A stretch of DNA of 64,000 nucleotides from Pseudooceanicola nanhaiensis (GTDB lineage: Bacteria > Pseudomonadota > Alphaproteobacteria > Rhodobacterales > Rhodobacteraceae), in contig NZ_JAIUZP010000011.1 of assembly GCF_020171315.1 (NCBI RefSeq), forward strand, positions 1 to 64,000, written 5' to 3'. The translations under genes were made by a program, and so were the position numbers. The notes beneath the pieces are model-generated. The model was not told the DNA's origin. It made no database searches and was given only the letters and a program-made list of their open reading frames with translations. How positions within the stretch are numbered: position 1 is the stretch's first letter; each line of letters begins with the position of its first letter. This document shows, one piece after another, positions 15,151 through 23,589 of this stretch.

Positions 15151-15779
15151 AGGGCCAAAGGATCGCCTATGGCCCCGAAGAGATGGCCTGGCTCGAAGCG
15201 AACCGCACGATGGTCATCAGCGACTATCACCGCGCCTTCGTGGAGGCCTTCGGCCGCGAGGACGTGTCGGCTGCGAACCTGCATGCTCTCCGCAAGCGCA
15301 ACGGCTGGAAGACCGGGCGCACCGGGCACTTCGTCAGGGGAGGTGAGCCGCACAACAAGGGGAAGCCCTTCAATCCTCCAGGCAGCGAGAAGGGCCGTTT
15401 CAAGAAGGGGAACCTGCCCCACAACCACCGCGGCGCCGGCCACGAACGGGTCGACAGCAAGGACGGCTACGTCTTCCTGATCATCGATGAGACGAACCCG
15501 CACACCGGCGCCGATACGCGGCCCGTTCTGAAGCACAAGTACCTCTGGGAAAAGGCCAATGGCCCTGTCCCGGAAGGCCACCGTCTCAAGTGCCTGGATG
15601 GCGACAAGACCAACTGCGATCCGTCGAACTGGGAGGCCATCCCCATGGCGCTCGCCCCGCGGCTCAATGGGCGTTTCGGTCGGGGCTACGACGACGCACC
15701 CGCGGAACTGAAGCACACCATCATGGCGACGGCGAAACTGGAGCACGCACTGCGCGAGAAGAAGAAGGCTAAGGTATGA
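15147..15779 (+). CDS. Phage HNH endonuclease (homing-type HNH_3)
   Basis: A 210-residue protein. The N-terminal half is a DNA-binding region (GPEEMAWLEANRTMVISDYH, then ANLHALRKRNGWKTGR). The C-terminal half is an HNH_3 nuclease with KHKYLWEKANGPVPEGHRLK and the terminal NCDPSNWEAI. Such genes are common in phage early regions, either as free-standing homing nucleases or as accessory nucleases. The start at 15147 follows the family pattern; an in-frame ATG at 15132, created by the tandem duplication, overlaps the previous gene. Confidence 0.88.
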   Translation: MKGQRIAYGPEEMAWLEANRTMVISDYHRAFVEAFGREDVSAANLHALRKRNGWKTGRTGHFVRGGEPHNKGKPFNPPGSEKGRFKKGNLPHNHRGAGHERVDSKDGYVFLIIDETNPHTGADTRPVLKHKYLWEKANGPVPEGHRLKCLDGDKTNCDPSNWEAIPMALAPRLNGRFGRGYDDAPAELKHTIMATAKLEHALREKKKAKV

Positions 15780-16027
15780 CCGATCACCCGCAATTCGCAC
15801 TGGTCCCCTTCGAGGAACTCCGCGCCCTCACCGCCGAGGTCAGAGCGTTGCGCGATGCCGTGGAGCGCGCGACGATCACGCCGATGCCAGAGTGGGTCAC
15901 CATCCCGCAGGCCGCGGCCACCCTCGGGTGTTCCGTCCCCACCATCAGGCGCCGGATCGACAGCGGTGAGCTGGAGGCGAAGGGCAATGGGAAGCTGCGC
16001 CGCGTCCGCGTCAGTCGAGCCGCCTAG
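15776..16027 (+). CDS. Excisionase-like HTH protein
   Basis: An 83-residue protein with a MerR/excisionase-type HTH_17 domain in the C-terminal half: EWVTIPQAAATLGCSVPTIR, then RRIDSGELEAKGNG. The N-terminal half is a short helix. It overlaps the HNH gene by four bases, and its 3' end overlaps the convergent integrase gene by 17 bases. Size and position fit the directionality factor that helps the integrase excise the prophage. Confidence 0.8.
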   Translation: MTDHPQFALVPFEELRALTAEVRALRDAVERATITPMPEWVTIPQAAATLGCSVPTIRRRIDSGELEAKGNGKLRRVRVSRAA

Positions 16028-16973
16028 CCAGCTCCTCAGCTGTCGCGTCGTAGTACCGCTGAAGCATCTTGATGTCGCGATGGCCCACCATCTTGGCAAG
16101 CGCCAGGACATCGAGCTTGCGGCTGAGACGGGTGATGGCCTCGTGACGGCTGTCATGGAAGTTCAGCCCCTCGATCGCGGCCTTGTCCCGCATCTTCCTG
16201 AAGAGCGCGTCCAGGTTCTGGCTCGAGAGCTGGAAGACCGGTTCACCCTCCGGAAGCGCCCGGAGCAGCCGCACGGCCTCAGACGACAGCGGCACCTGCC
16301 GAGCGTCCCCGTTCTTCGTCATCGGAAGCGTCACCACTCGCCGCTCTAGATCGACCGCATCCGAACGCATCCCCACGATCTCGCCAGCGCGCATCCCGGT
16401 CTCAATCGCGAACAGGAAAGCATGCACTGCGCGTGCCTGGCTCTTCGACAGATCGTCACCGGCAACATAGAGCAGGCGCTCGATCTCATCATCGCTCGGA
16501 CGCCGGGAGCGCTTCGGTGGTTCCTTCGGCCGGCGTACATCGGACATCGGGTTGACGCTGACCATCCGCCATTCGCGGCGTGCCTGCGTGAAGATCGCGC
16601 TGACCAGCACCATTTCCCGCCGCACGGTTCCGGCCGAGACGTCGCGCAGCCTGCGATCCCGCCAGCCGGCCAGGTCGGTTGCGGTGATCTCCGAGATAGG
16701 TTTCCGCGCCAGCGGGTCTTTCTGGAGACGGCGGATCTGCAGATCCTCCCAGCGGTGTCCCCGCTTCGCTGGAGATACTTCCCGCACATACCGATCGAGG
16801 ACATCCGTGAAGAGCGTCGAGGCGGCGAGCTGCTCGCCGTTCGCCAACTCATACTCCTGACGAGCCGCCCAATCCTGCGCTTCCCTCTTCGTTGGAAGCA
16901 CCTTCGAGCGACGCACGCCCTGGCGGAAGATCTCCGCCCGCCAACCCGACTTGAGCTTTCTGAAAGTCGCCAT
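16011..16973 (-). CDS. int: Tyrosine recombinase, phage integrase
   Basis: A 320-residue integrase. It has an N-terminal SAM-like core-binding domain (about 55 to 140) and a C-terminal catalytic domain with Arg195 (TGMRAGE), His273 and Arg276 (FHDSRHE), His298 (VGHRD) and Tyr308 (RYYDAT). It catalyses site-specific insertion at attB, here probably the 3' end of the adjacent tRNA-Leu. Direct repeats that look like arm-type sites lie just upstream of its start. The gene points away from the tRNA and is convergent with the excisionase gene. Confidence 0.95.
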   Translation of the reverse strand: MATFRKLKSGWRAEIFRQGVRRSKVLPTKREAQDWAARQEYELANGEQLAASTLFTDVLDRYVREVSPAKRGHRWEDLQIRRLQKDPLARKPISEITATDLAGWRDRRLRDVSAGTVRREMVLVSAIFTQARREWRMVSVNPMSDVRRPKEPPKRSRRPSDDEIERLLYVAGDDLSKSQARAVHAFLFAIETGMRAGEIVGMRSDAVDLERRVVTLPMTKNGDARQVPLSSEAVRLLRALPEGEPVFQLSSQNLDALFRKMRDKAAIEGLNFHDSRHEAITRLSRKLDVLALAKMVGHRDIKMLQRYYDATAEELARRLD

Positions 16974-16984
16974 AGAATCGCACC

Positions 16985-17037
16985 ATGCGTAATTTTCCGC
17001 ACATCGTGCGTAGATTATGCGTAATCGTATGCGCGTT
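16985..17037. repeat. Direct repeats upstream of the integrase (arm-type sites)
   Basis: ATGCGTAAT at 16985 and 17017, with variants GTGCGTAGA at 17006 and ATGCGCGTT at 17029. The unit starts are 21, 11 and 12 bases apart, near whole helical turns. They lie between the integrase start and the tRNA, as expected for integrase arm sites or an autoregulatory region. Confidence 0.6.
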
Positions 17038-17101
17038 CTTGGACGTCACAGGCAACGCCAAACTCATGCAGCAACCGTAACTACTTTGTTTTGATTGATT
17101 T

Positions 17102-17120
17102 TGACGTTCAGACAACGTCA
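17102..17120. repeat. Inverted repeat TGACGTT-N5-AACGTCA near att site
   Basis: A perfect seven-base inverted repeat, 15 bases from the tRNA 3' end on the phage side. It may be an integrase or host-factor binding site of the attachment region. Confidence 0.5.
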
Positions 17121-17134
17121 CCTGAATTCAGGGA

Positions 17135-17219
17135 TGGTACCCGCGGCCGGACTCGAACCGGCACGGCACAAGGCCTAGGGATTTTAAGTCCCCTGTGTCT
17201 ACCATTCCACCACGCGGGC
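17135..17219 (-). tRNA. tRNA-Leu (anticodon UAA)
   Basis: An 85-base gene with an encoded CCA end, discriminator A, D-loop GGAATGGTAGACAC, anticodon loop with TAA (ACTTAAAAT), a long variable arm typical of leucine tRNA, and the T-loop GGTTCGAGTCC. The acceptor stem GCCCGCG pairs with CGCGGGT, with a G-U first pair. Its 3' end faces the integrase gene and probably forms the phage attachment site. Confidence 0.95.
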
Positions 17220-17361
17220 GACGGGGCCGACATTAGCGAAAGGCCGGGCCGTGTAAAGCAATGGCAGGGGCTGTTGCCGCACCGGCACTTTCCCGAGGCG
17301 GGGGCCCTTCGGGCCGCAGGCCGCGCTTGACGCTGGCGCGCTTTGCGCAGAGCGTCGGGGC

Positions 17362-18108
17362 ATGTTTCCATTACGTGACCATAATCCATCGGGGCGCACG
17401 CCCTACGTGACCTACCTGCTCATCGCGGCCAATGTGCTGGTCTTCGTGAGCTACCTCACGCTTTTCGCCGACGAGGCCGCGCTGATGGCCTTCTTCGACC
17501 AATGGGCGATGATCCCCGCGCATATCGTGAGCGGCGAAGACTACCACACGCTCGTCACCTCCATGTTCCTGCACGGGGGCTTCCTGCACCTTGCGGGCAA
17601 CATGCTCTTCCTGTGGATCTTCGGCGACAACCTCGAGGACGAGATGGGCCCGCTGCGCTACCTCGCCTTCTACCTCGCCTGCGGGGTGGCGGCGGCGCTG
17701 GTGCAGCTGGTCTCGGCCCCCTATTCCACCGTGCCGGTAGTCGGCGCCTCGGGCGCCATCGCGGGCGTCATGGGGGCCTACCTGCTGCTCTACCCCAAGG
17801 CGCGGGTCGATATCCTCATCATCTTCATCGTTTTCTTCAAGGTCTTCCCGGTGCCCGCCTGGATCATGCTGGGGCTGTGGTTCGCCCTGCAGCTGCTGAA
17901 CGGCGTGGGGGCGGATGCCACCATGGGCGGCGTGGCCTACTGGGCGCATTCCGGCGGGTTTATCGTGGGCCTTCTGCTGGCGTTGCCGACCTTCCGGCGG
18001 CTTGGCGGGCGGGCGTTCTGGAACCAGACCCACGGCCAGCCGCCCCACCCCGCCGCGACCTACAAGCTGAGCCACACGCGGGTGCCCGCGGTCCGCCGGC
18101 GCAAGTGA
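17362..18108 (+). CDS. Rhomboid family intramembrane serine protease
   Basis: A 248-residue membrane protease with about six spans. The catalytic serine is Ser130 in GASGAIAGVMGAY and the catalytic histidine is His196 in WAHSGGFIVG. HGGFLHLAGNMLFLWIFGDN carries the conserved HxxxN-type motif of the first transmembrane region. It cleaves single-span membrane substrates; the natural substrate here is unknown. It is the first chromosomal gene beyond the prophage and is convergent with the next gene across a shared terminator. Confidence 0.95.
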   Translation: MFPLRDHNPSGRTPYVTYLLIAANVLVFVSYLTLFADEAALMAFFDQWAMIPAHIVSGEDYHTLVTSMFLHGGFLHLAGNMLFLWIFGDNLEDEMGPLRYLAFYLACGVAAALVQLVSAPYSTVPVVGASGAIAGVMGAYLLLYPKARVDILIIFIVFFKVFPVPAWIMLGLWFALQLLNGVGADATMGGVAYWAHSGGFIVGLLLALPTFRRLGGRAFWNQTHGQPPHPAATYKLSHTRVPAVRRRK

Positions 18109-18120
18109 GGCGCAAAGAGA

Positions 18121-18150
18121 AACGCCCGGACCATCGGCCCGGGCGTTTTC
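18121..18150. terminator. Bidirectional terminator between convergent genes
   Basis: Stem AACGCCCGG (18121 to 18129) and CCGGGCGTT (18139 to 18147), nine-base loop, followed by T residues on the plus strand and preceded by A residues. It lies between the rhomboid stop and the inositol phosphatase stop. Confidence 0.85.
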
Positions 18151-18174
18151 TGACATCTCGACGGTGCAGCCGGA

Positions 18175-18963
18175 TCAGCTGTTCCGGATCACCTTGGCGA
18201 AGTTGTTGAAGATCGCCTCGTTGCCGCAGACCAGATCCCCCGCCAGCGGGTCATGCTCGGGGTTGATCCCCTCGACGAAGCCACCGGCCTCGCGGACGAT
18301 GACGATGCCCGCGGCGATATCCCAGGAATTCAGCCCACGCTCCCAGTAGCCCTCGTAGCGACCGGCGGCCACATAGGCCATGTCCAGCGCGGCAGAGCCG
18401 AAGCGGCGCACACCGGCACAGGCGGGCAGCACGCGGGCCAGATCCTGCAGCGACCGCGGCAGATGGGGGCTGGTGGCGAAGGGAAGGCCCGTGGCGAAGA
18501 TCGACTCGATCATCCGGCCGCGGCCCGACACCCGCAGGCGGCTCTCGTTCATCCAGGCGCCCTCGCCCTTTTCGGCAAAGAACATCTCGTCCTTGGCAGC
18601 GTCGTAGATCACGCCGGCGACGATCTGGCCCTTGTGCTCCAGCGCGATGGAAATCGCCCAGTGCGGCAGCCCGTGCAGGAAGTTCGTCGTGCCATCGAGC
18701 GGGTCCACGATCCAGCGCCGGGTCGGGTCCTGCCCCTCGATGGTTTCCTTTCCCTCTTCGGCGACCCAGCCATAGGTCGGACGCGCGCCCATCAACTCGC
18801 CCTTGAGGATCTCCTGCGCCGCCACGTCGGCCCGGCTGACGAAGTCGCCCGCGCCTTTCATGGAGACCTGGAGGTTCTCCACCTCGCGGAAATCCTTGAC
18901 GAGAGAGCGGCCCGCCTTGCGGGCGGCCTTGAGCATGATGTTGAGATTTGCGCTGCCGGGCAT
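18175..18963 (-). CDS. suhB: Inositol monophosphatase family protein
   Basis: A 262-residue metal-dependent phosphatase of the IMPase/SuhB family. The signature WIVDPLDGTTNFLHGLPHWA (about residues 81 to 100) and the second motif NSWDIAAGIVIVREAGG (about 210 to 226) supply the magnesium ligands. Likely substrates are inositol-1-phosphate or related sugar phosphates; SuhB also has a role in rRNA transcription in other bacteria. The ATG at 18963 has CAGGAG eight bases upstream, which rules out longer in-frame starts. Confidence 0.93.
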   Translation of the reverse strand: MPGSANLNIMLKAARKAGRSLVKDFREVENLQVSMKGAGDFVSRADVAAQEILKGELMGARPTYGWVAEEGKETIEGQDPTRRWIVDPLDGTTNFLHGLPHWAISIALEHKGQIVAGVIYDAAKDEMFFAEKGEGAWMNESRLRVSGRGRMIESIFATGLPFATSPHLPRSLQDLARVLPACAGVRRFGSAALDMAYVAAGRYEGYWERGLNSWDIAAGIVIVREAGGFVEGINPEHDPLAGDLVCGNEAIFNNFAKVIRNS

Positions 18964-19231
18964 GGGAAAGGCTCCTGTATCAGGCCGCGCGTATAGACGC
19001 TGTATCCCTGCTTGCCAAGCCTTGCGCGTGCCTCTGCGCGCCCGGCGTCCCCTGCAGGGATGCCGAAAGGACGCAGCGTCACCGCGCGTCGCCCCGCCCC
19101 GGCCCGGCAAAACCGTGGCCCGACGGTGCCTTGTCACCAGCTTGTCATGGCGCCGTCATGGATTTTTCATTTCTTATCAGGCAGTGTTTCGTTTAGAAAT
19201 TCCGAAAAGAAGTTTCAGGAAAGCCGAAAAG

Positions 19232-20446
19232 ATGACTCTCCCGCCGAACGTCTACGACGCCGAGCCCATCCCCGAAGCCGCCCGTGCCGAGATCGAGCGC
19301 CTGCTCCAGACCGGTGACCTCTTCCGCTATACCGCCCCCGAGGATGCGCCCGTCGCCCTGCTGGAGCGTGAGTTCGCGGATATGCTGGGGTCGAAATACG
19401 CGCTCGCCGTCAGCTCCTGCTCCGCGGCGCTCTTCCTGTCGCTTCTGGCCCTCGACCTGAAGCCCGGGGCAAAGGTCATGATCCCCGCCTTCACCTTTGC
19501 CGCCGTTCCCTCCTCCATCGTCCACGCCAACTGCGTGCCGGTGCTCTGCGAGGTGGGCGACAACTACCGCATCGACATGGCCGACTTCGAGGCCAAGCTG
19601 GACAGTGTCGAGGCAGTGATCATCAGCCATATGCGCGGCCACACCTCGGACATGGACGCGATCATGGCGCTCTGCACCGAACGCGGCATCCCCGTGATCG
19701 AGGACGCGGCCCACAGCCTCGGCACCACCTGGCACGGCCGGAACATCGGCACCATCGGCCGGATCGGCTGCTTCTCCTTCCAGTCCTACAAGCTGGTGAA
19801 CTCCGGCGAAGGCGGCATCCTGATCACCGACGACGCCGAGGTGCTGGCCCGCGCCGTGATCATGTCCGGCGCCTACGAGCACAACTGGCGCAAGCACAAG
19901 GGCCCGCGCGGCGAGAACACCGCCGACCTCGAACAGGCCTTTGCCAAATGGCAGAACCGCCTGCCGCTCTACAACCTGCGCCTCTCCAACCTCGCCGCCG
20001 CCATCATCCGCCCGCAGCTGGGGGAAGTGCCCCGCCGGGTGCGCGACGGGCGCAGCAACCACGACTACGTGGCCGGCCTGCTGGAAAGCTCGCCCTGGAT
20101 CGAGGTGCCCGCGAAACTCGCCCCCGAGGACCGCGCCCCCGACAGCCTGCAGTTCAACCTCAAGGGCCTCGACGAGGCGCAGACCCGCGCCTTCGCCAAG
20201 GCGGCAGAGGCGCGCGGCGTGAAGGTGCAGGTCTTCGGCCTCTCCACCGACAATGCCCGGGCCTTCTGGAACTGGCAGTTCCTCGGCGAGACGCCCGAAC
20301 TGCCCCAGACCCGCGCCATGCTGATGAAGGCCTGCGACACCCGCCTGCCCGCCCGGCTGACCCGGCCCGAACTCGACCTGATCGCCGGCGCCCTGATCGG
20401 CGCGGCAGAAGACGTGATGGGCGAAACCCTCGCCTACGGGACCTGA
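19232..20446 (+). CDS. DegT/DnrJ/EryC1/StrS-family aminotransferase
   Basis: A 404-residue PLP enzyme. The lysine that holds PLP is in CFSFQSYKLVNSGEGG (about residue 189); EDAAHSLGTTWHG supplies the aspartate that pairs with the PLP nitrogen. Enzymes of this family transaminate keto-sugars for polysaccharides and antibiotics. There are no other sugar genes next to it, so the substrate cannot be named. The ATG at 19232 is the first good start after an AT-rich promoter region. The gene is convergent with preA. Confidence 0.9.
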   Translation: MTLPPNVYDAEPIPEAARAEIERLLQTGDLFRYTAPEDAPVALLEREFADMLGSKYALAVSSCSAALFLSLLALDLKPGAKVMIPAFTFAAVPSSIVHANCVPVLCEVGDNYRIDMADFEAKLDSVEAVIISHMRGHTSDMDAIMALCTERGIPVIEDAAHSLGTTWHGRNIGTIGRIGCFSFQSYKLVNSGEGGILITDDAEVLARAVIMSGAYEHNWRKHKGPRGENTADLEQAFAKWQNRLPLYNLRLSNLAAAIIRPQLGEVPRRVRDGRSNHDYVAGLLESSPWIEVPAKLAPEDRAPDSLQFNLKGLDEAQTRAFAKAAEARGVKVQVFGLSTDNARAFWNWQFLGETPELPQTRAMLMKACDTRLPARLTRPELDLIAGALIGAAEDVMGETLAYGT

Positions 20447-20487
20447 GGCAAGACCCGGGGCGCAGCCCCGGACCCCGGGATACTTCG

Positions 20488-20548
20488 GGCAAGAAAATGA
20501 GACAGGGCGCGCCACCGACGGGAGGCGCGCCCTGTGCATTTTCTTGCC
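20488..20548. terminator. Long nested inverted repeat, bidirectional terminator
   Basis: Outer arms GGCAAGAAAATG (20488) and CATTTTCTTGCC (20537), inner arms ACAGGGCGCGCC (20502) and GGCGCGCCCTGT (20524), all perfect. It lies between convergent genes and gives a T-rich or A-rich flank in both directions. Confidence 0.8.
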
Positions 20549-20657
20549 GCAAATATCCCCGCCGGAGGCCGGCCCCCGCAGGGGGCCCAACGCGGCCCGG
20601 GGACCGGGCCGCAGGTATCGAGTGGCGCGTCAGCGCCTCCGCCCGGTCAGACCCGGC

Positions 20658-21962
20658 TCACTCCGCGGCGAGATTGGCGGAGGGGTTGTTCGGGTGGGTC
20701 GTCCAGTTGGCGTAATCCCCCACTTCGCGGCCCGTGCGCGGATCCACAGCGCCCTGCGCCATCTCCACCATGGTGATGCAATTCTCCACCGGGCAGACGT
20801 TGACGCAGAGGTTGCAGGCCACGCATTCCTCGTCCTTCACGGTGAAGGTCCGGTCCGCCGACATGGCAATCGCCTGGTGCGAGGTGTCCTCGCAGGCGGC
20901 GTAGCAGCGGCCGCACTTGATGCAGTCGTCCTGGCTGATCTGCGCCTTGGTGACGTAGTTCAGGTTCAGGTATTGCCAGTCGGTCACATTGGGCACCGCC
21001 TTGCCGATGAAGTCGGAGGTTGCGGTATAGCCCTTCTCGTCCATCCACTGGCTGAGGCCCGAGATCATCTCCTGCACGACCTTGAAGCCATAGGTCATGG
21101 CGGCGGTGCAGACCTGCACGTTGCCAGCCCCCAGCGCCATGAACTCCGCCGCGTCGCGCCAGGTGGTCACCCCGCCGATGCCCGAGATCGGCAGCCCGTG
21201 GGTCTGGGGATCGCGGGCGATCTCGGCCACCATGTTCATGGCGATCGGCTTCACCGCCGGGCCGCAGTAGCCGCCGTGGGTGCCCTTGCCGTCGATCATC
21301 GGTTCGGGCGACATGGCGTCGAGGTTCACCGAGGTGATCGAGTTGATCGTGTTGATCAGCGAGACCGCATCCGCCCCGCCCGCGAAGGCTGCCCGCGCGG
21401 GGTTGCGGATGTCGGTGATGTTCGGCGTCAACTTCACGATCACCGGCTTGGAGTAGTACTTCTTGCACCACTCGGTCACCATCTGGATGTACTCGGGCAC
21501 CTGCCCCACGGCCGAGCCCATGCCGCGCTCCGCCATCCCGTGCGGACAGCCGAAGTTCAGCTCGATCCCGTCGGCGCCGGTCTCTTCCACCAGCGGCAGG
21601 ATCGCCTTCCAACTCTCCTCGTCGCAGGGCACCATGATAGAGACGATCAGCGCCCGGTCAGGGTAGTCCTTCTTGACCCGCGTGATCTCCTCGAGGTTCG
21701 TGAAGAGATCGCGGTCGGTGATCAGTTCGATGTTGTTGAGCCCCAGCAGGCGCCGGTCCGCGCCCCAGATCGCACCGTATCGCGGCCCGTTCACGTTCAC
21801 CACCGGCGGCCCTTCCGAGCCCAGCGTCTTCCACACCACGCCGCCCCATCCCGCCTCGAAGGCGCGGCGGACGTTGTATTCCTTGTCGGTCGGCGGCGCC
21901 GAGGCCAGCCAGAAGGGGTTCGGGCTCTTGATGCCCAGAAAATCGGTCGTCAGATCGGCCAT
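20658..21962 (-). CDS. preA: NAD-dependent dihydropyrimidine dehydrogenase, PreA subunit
   Basis: A 434-residue enzyme that reduces uracil and thymine to their dihydro forms. It has an FMN-binding dihydroorotate dehydrogenase-like barrel (about 1 to 320; substrate region ELNFGCPHGMAERGMG) followed by two [4Fe-4S] clusters (CIKCGRCYAAC and CVACNLCVNVCPVENC). It works with PreT, encoded 71 bases upstream on the same strand. Later enzymes of the pathway are not next to it. The gene is convergent with the DegT gene across a terminator. Confidence 0.95.
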   Translation of the reverse strand: MADLTTDFLGIKSPNPFWLASAPPTDKEYNVRRAFEAGWGGVVWKTLGSEGPPVVNVNGPRYGAIWGADRRLLGLNNIELITDRDLFTNLEEITRVKKDYPDRALIVSIMVPCDEESWKAILPLVEETGADGIELNFGCPHGMAERGMGSAVGQVPEYIQMVTEWCKKYYSKPVIVKLTPNITDIRNPARAAFAGGADAVSLINTINSITSVNLDAMSPEPMIDGKGTHGGYCGPAVKPIAMNMVAEIARDPQTHGLPISGIGGVTTWRDAAEFMALGAGNVQVCTAAMTYGFKVVQEMISGLSQWMDEKGYTATSDFIGKAVPNVTDWQYLNLNYVTKAQISQDDCIKCGRCYAACEDTSHQAIAMSADRTFTVKDEECVACNLCVNVCPVENCITMVEMAQGAVDPRTGREVGDYANWTTHPNNPSANLAAE

Positions 21963-22033
21963 GTCAGCCTCCCGTTGGTTTGCTTGAAGGAGGCGCGTCT
22001 TGCGGCGCCCCTCTGTTGGCTTTGGCAGGCCCG

Positions 22034-23368
22034 TCAGCCCATCAGCGTGGCATGGATGTCCTCGGCGGCGTCACGCCCCTCGGCCACGGCGGTCACGGTC
22101 AGGTCCTCGCCGCCAAGGGCACAGTCGCCGCCGGCCCAGACACCGGGCAGCGTGGTGCGCCCCGGCCCGCTGACGGTGATCTTGCCGCGGGTGATCTCCA
22201 GCCCCTCGGGCGCGCCCTCCAGCGTCTGGCCGATGGCCTTGAAGACCTGATCGGCCTTCAGGCGGAAGGTCTCGCCGGTGCCCACGAGGGCGCCATCCTC
22301 GGTCTTGGTGTACTCCAGCTCGATCTCGACGGCCTTTCCGTTGCCATGCACCGCCACCGGACGCACGTCGGTCAGCAGCCGCACGCCCTTGGAGGCCGCG
22401 AGGTCCTTCTCGAAGTCGGAGGCACCCATGGCCTCGCGGTCGCGGCGATAGGCGATGGTGACGTTTTCGGCCCCAAGCAGCTTGGACTGCACGGCGGCAT
22501 CCACGGCGGTCATCCCGCCGCCGATCACCACCACGTCGCGCCCCACGGGCAGGGTGGACAGGTCGTCGGACTGGCGCAGGGTGGCGATGAAATCCACCGC
22601 GTCCTCGACACCCTCCCGGTCCTCGCCGTCGCAGCGCAGGGCGTTCACGCCGGCCAGACCGATGGCGAGGAAGACCGCGTCATAGTCCGCCGTCAGCCCC
22701 TCCAGCGTCAGCCCCGCGCCCAGCTTCTGGCCGGTCTCCACGGTGATCCCGCCAATCTGCAACAGCCAGTCGACCTCGGCCTGCGCGAAATTCTCGGGCG
22801 CCTTGTAGGAGGCGATGCCGAATTCGTTCAGCCCGCCCGGCTTGGGGCGCGCATCGTAGAGCACCACGTCGTGGCCCTTCATCGCCAGCCGGTGCGCGGC
22901 GGAGAGGCCCGCGGGCCCCGCCCCCACCACCGCGATGCGCTTGCCCGTGGGGGCCGCGCGGGTGAAGGGATGGTCGTTCTTCGCCATCAGCGTATCGGTG
23001 GCATAGCGTTGCAGCCGCCCGATCTCGACCGGCTTGCCCTCTGCCGTCTCGCGCACGCAGGCCTCTTCGCAGAGCGTCTCGGTCGGGCAGACGCGGGCGC
23101 ACATCCCGCCGAGGATGTTCTGCTGCAGGATCGTGCGGGCCGCCGCCTCGGGCGTGCCGGTCGCGATCTGGCGAATAAAGAGCGGAATGTCGATCGACGT
23201 CGGACAGGCCGTCATGCAGGGCGCATCGTGGCAGAAGTAGCAGCGATCCGCGGCGACATGGGCCTCGTGGCGTTCCAGCGGCGGATGCAGGTCGCCGAAA
23301 TTCTCGGCCAGCACCTCGGCTCCGAGGCGGCCGGCAGCGATTCCGGGCGTCTTGGGGGACAGGGTCAT
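22034..23368 (-). CDS. preT: NAD(P)-dependent dihydropyrimidine dehydrogenase, PreT subunit
   Basis: A 444-residue FAD protein that passes electrons from NAD(P)H to PreA. The N-terminal part carries iron-sulfur cysteines (CYFCHDAPCMTACPTSIDIP and CARVCPTETLCEEAC). The FAD site is VVGAGPAGLSAAHRL and a second nucleotide site is VVVIGGGMTAVDAA. The length matches bacterial PreT. The ATG at 23368 is used because longer versions have no family similarity. An AT-rich dyad lies about 60 bases upstream. Confidence 0.95.
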   Translation of the reverse strand: MTLSPKTPGIAAGRLGAEVLAENFGDLHPPLERHEAHVAADRCYFCHDAPCMTACPTSIDIPLFIRQIATGTPEAAARTILQQNILGGMCARVCPTETLCEEACVRETAEGKPVEIGRLQRYATDTLMAKNDHPFTRAAPTGKRIAVVGAGPAGLSAAHRLAMKGHDVVLYDARPKPGGLNEFGIASYKAPENFAQAEVDWLLQIGGITVETGQKLGAGLTLEGLTADYDAVFLAIGLAGVNALRCDGEDREGVEDAVDFIATLRQSDDLSTLPVGRDVVVIGGGMTAVDAAVQSKLLGAENVTIAYRRDREAMGASDFEKDLAASKGVRLLTDVRPVAVHGNGKAVEIELEYTKTEDGALVGTGETFRLKADQVFKAIGQTLEGAPEGLEITRGKITVSGPGRTTLPGVWAGGDCALGGEDLTVTAVAEGRDAAEDIHATLMG

Positions 23369-23427
23369 GGTTGGCTCCCGTTGGTGGCTTTTCTTGGTTT
23401 TCGTTGGCATCAGCGTGCCACAGGTCG

Positions 23428-23451
23428 AAATTTTATCAAATGGTAAATTTT
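23428..23451. promoter_or_regulatory. AT-rich dyad upstream of preT
   Basis: Arms AAATTTTA and TAAATTTT around an eight-base centre (one mismatch), about 60 bases before the preT ATG, in an otherwise GC-rich region. It is a possible operator of a pyrimidine-responsive regulator or an UP element. Confidence 0.4.
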
Positions 23452-23589
23452 TGACGGAAGGTCGAAGCGGTGCTTTCAGCCCGAACTGCTGAAAATCCGG
23501 GCAAAGGGGGTGTCCGCGCCGGGGCTGCGATTGACTCCCCGCGCCGCCGCACGCCTTCTCACCCCCGCGACACAAGGCAGGAGAAGCCC

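Larger units (their letters stand above)
1..17134. mobile_element. Prophage (HK97-type packaging module), integrated at tRNA-Leu; left end outside window
   Basis: The segment holds a tyrosine integrase next to the 3' end of a tRNA gene, an excisionase-like gene, a divergent repressor/Cro-like switch, a leftward early operon of overlapping small genes, and HNH, small terminase, large terminase, portal and prohead protease in the standard HK97 order. Packaging genes run leftwards out of the window, so the capsid, tail and lysis genes and the second attachment site are not visible. A 5-kb sigma/anti-sigma block (about 5046 to 9776) interrupts the phage genes and is read as cargo. The right boundary is inferred from the integrase-tRNA arrangement; no duplicated att core could be checked. 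Confidence 0.85.
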
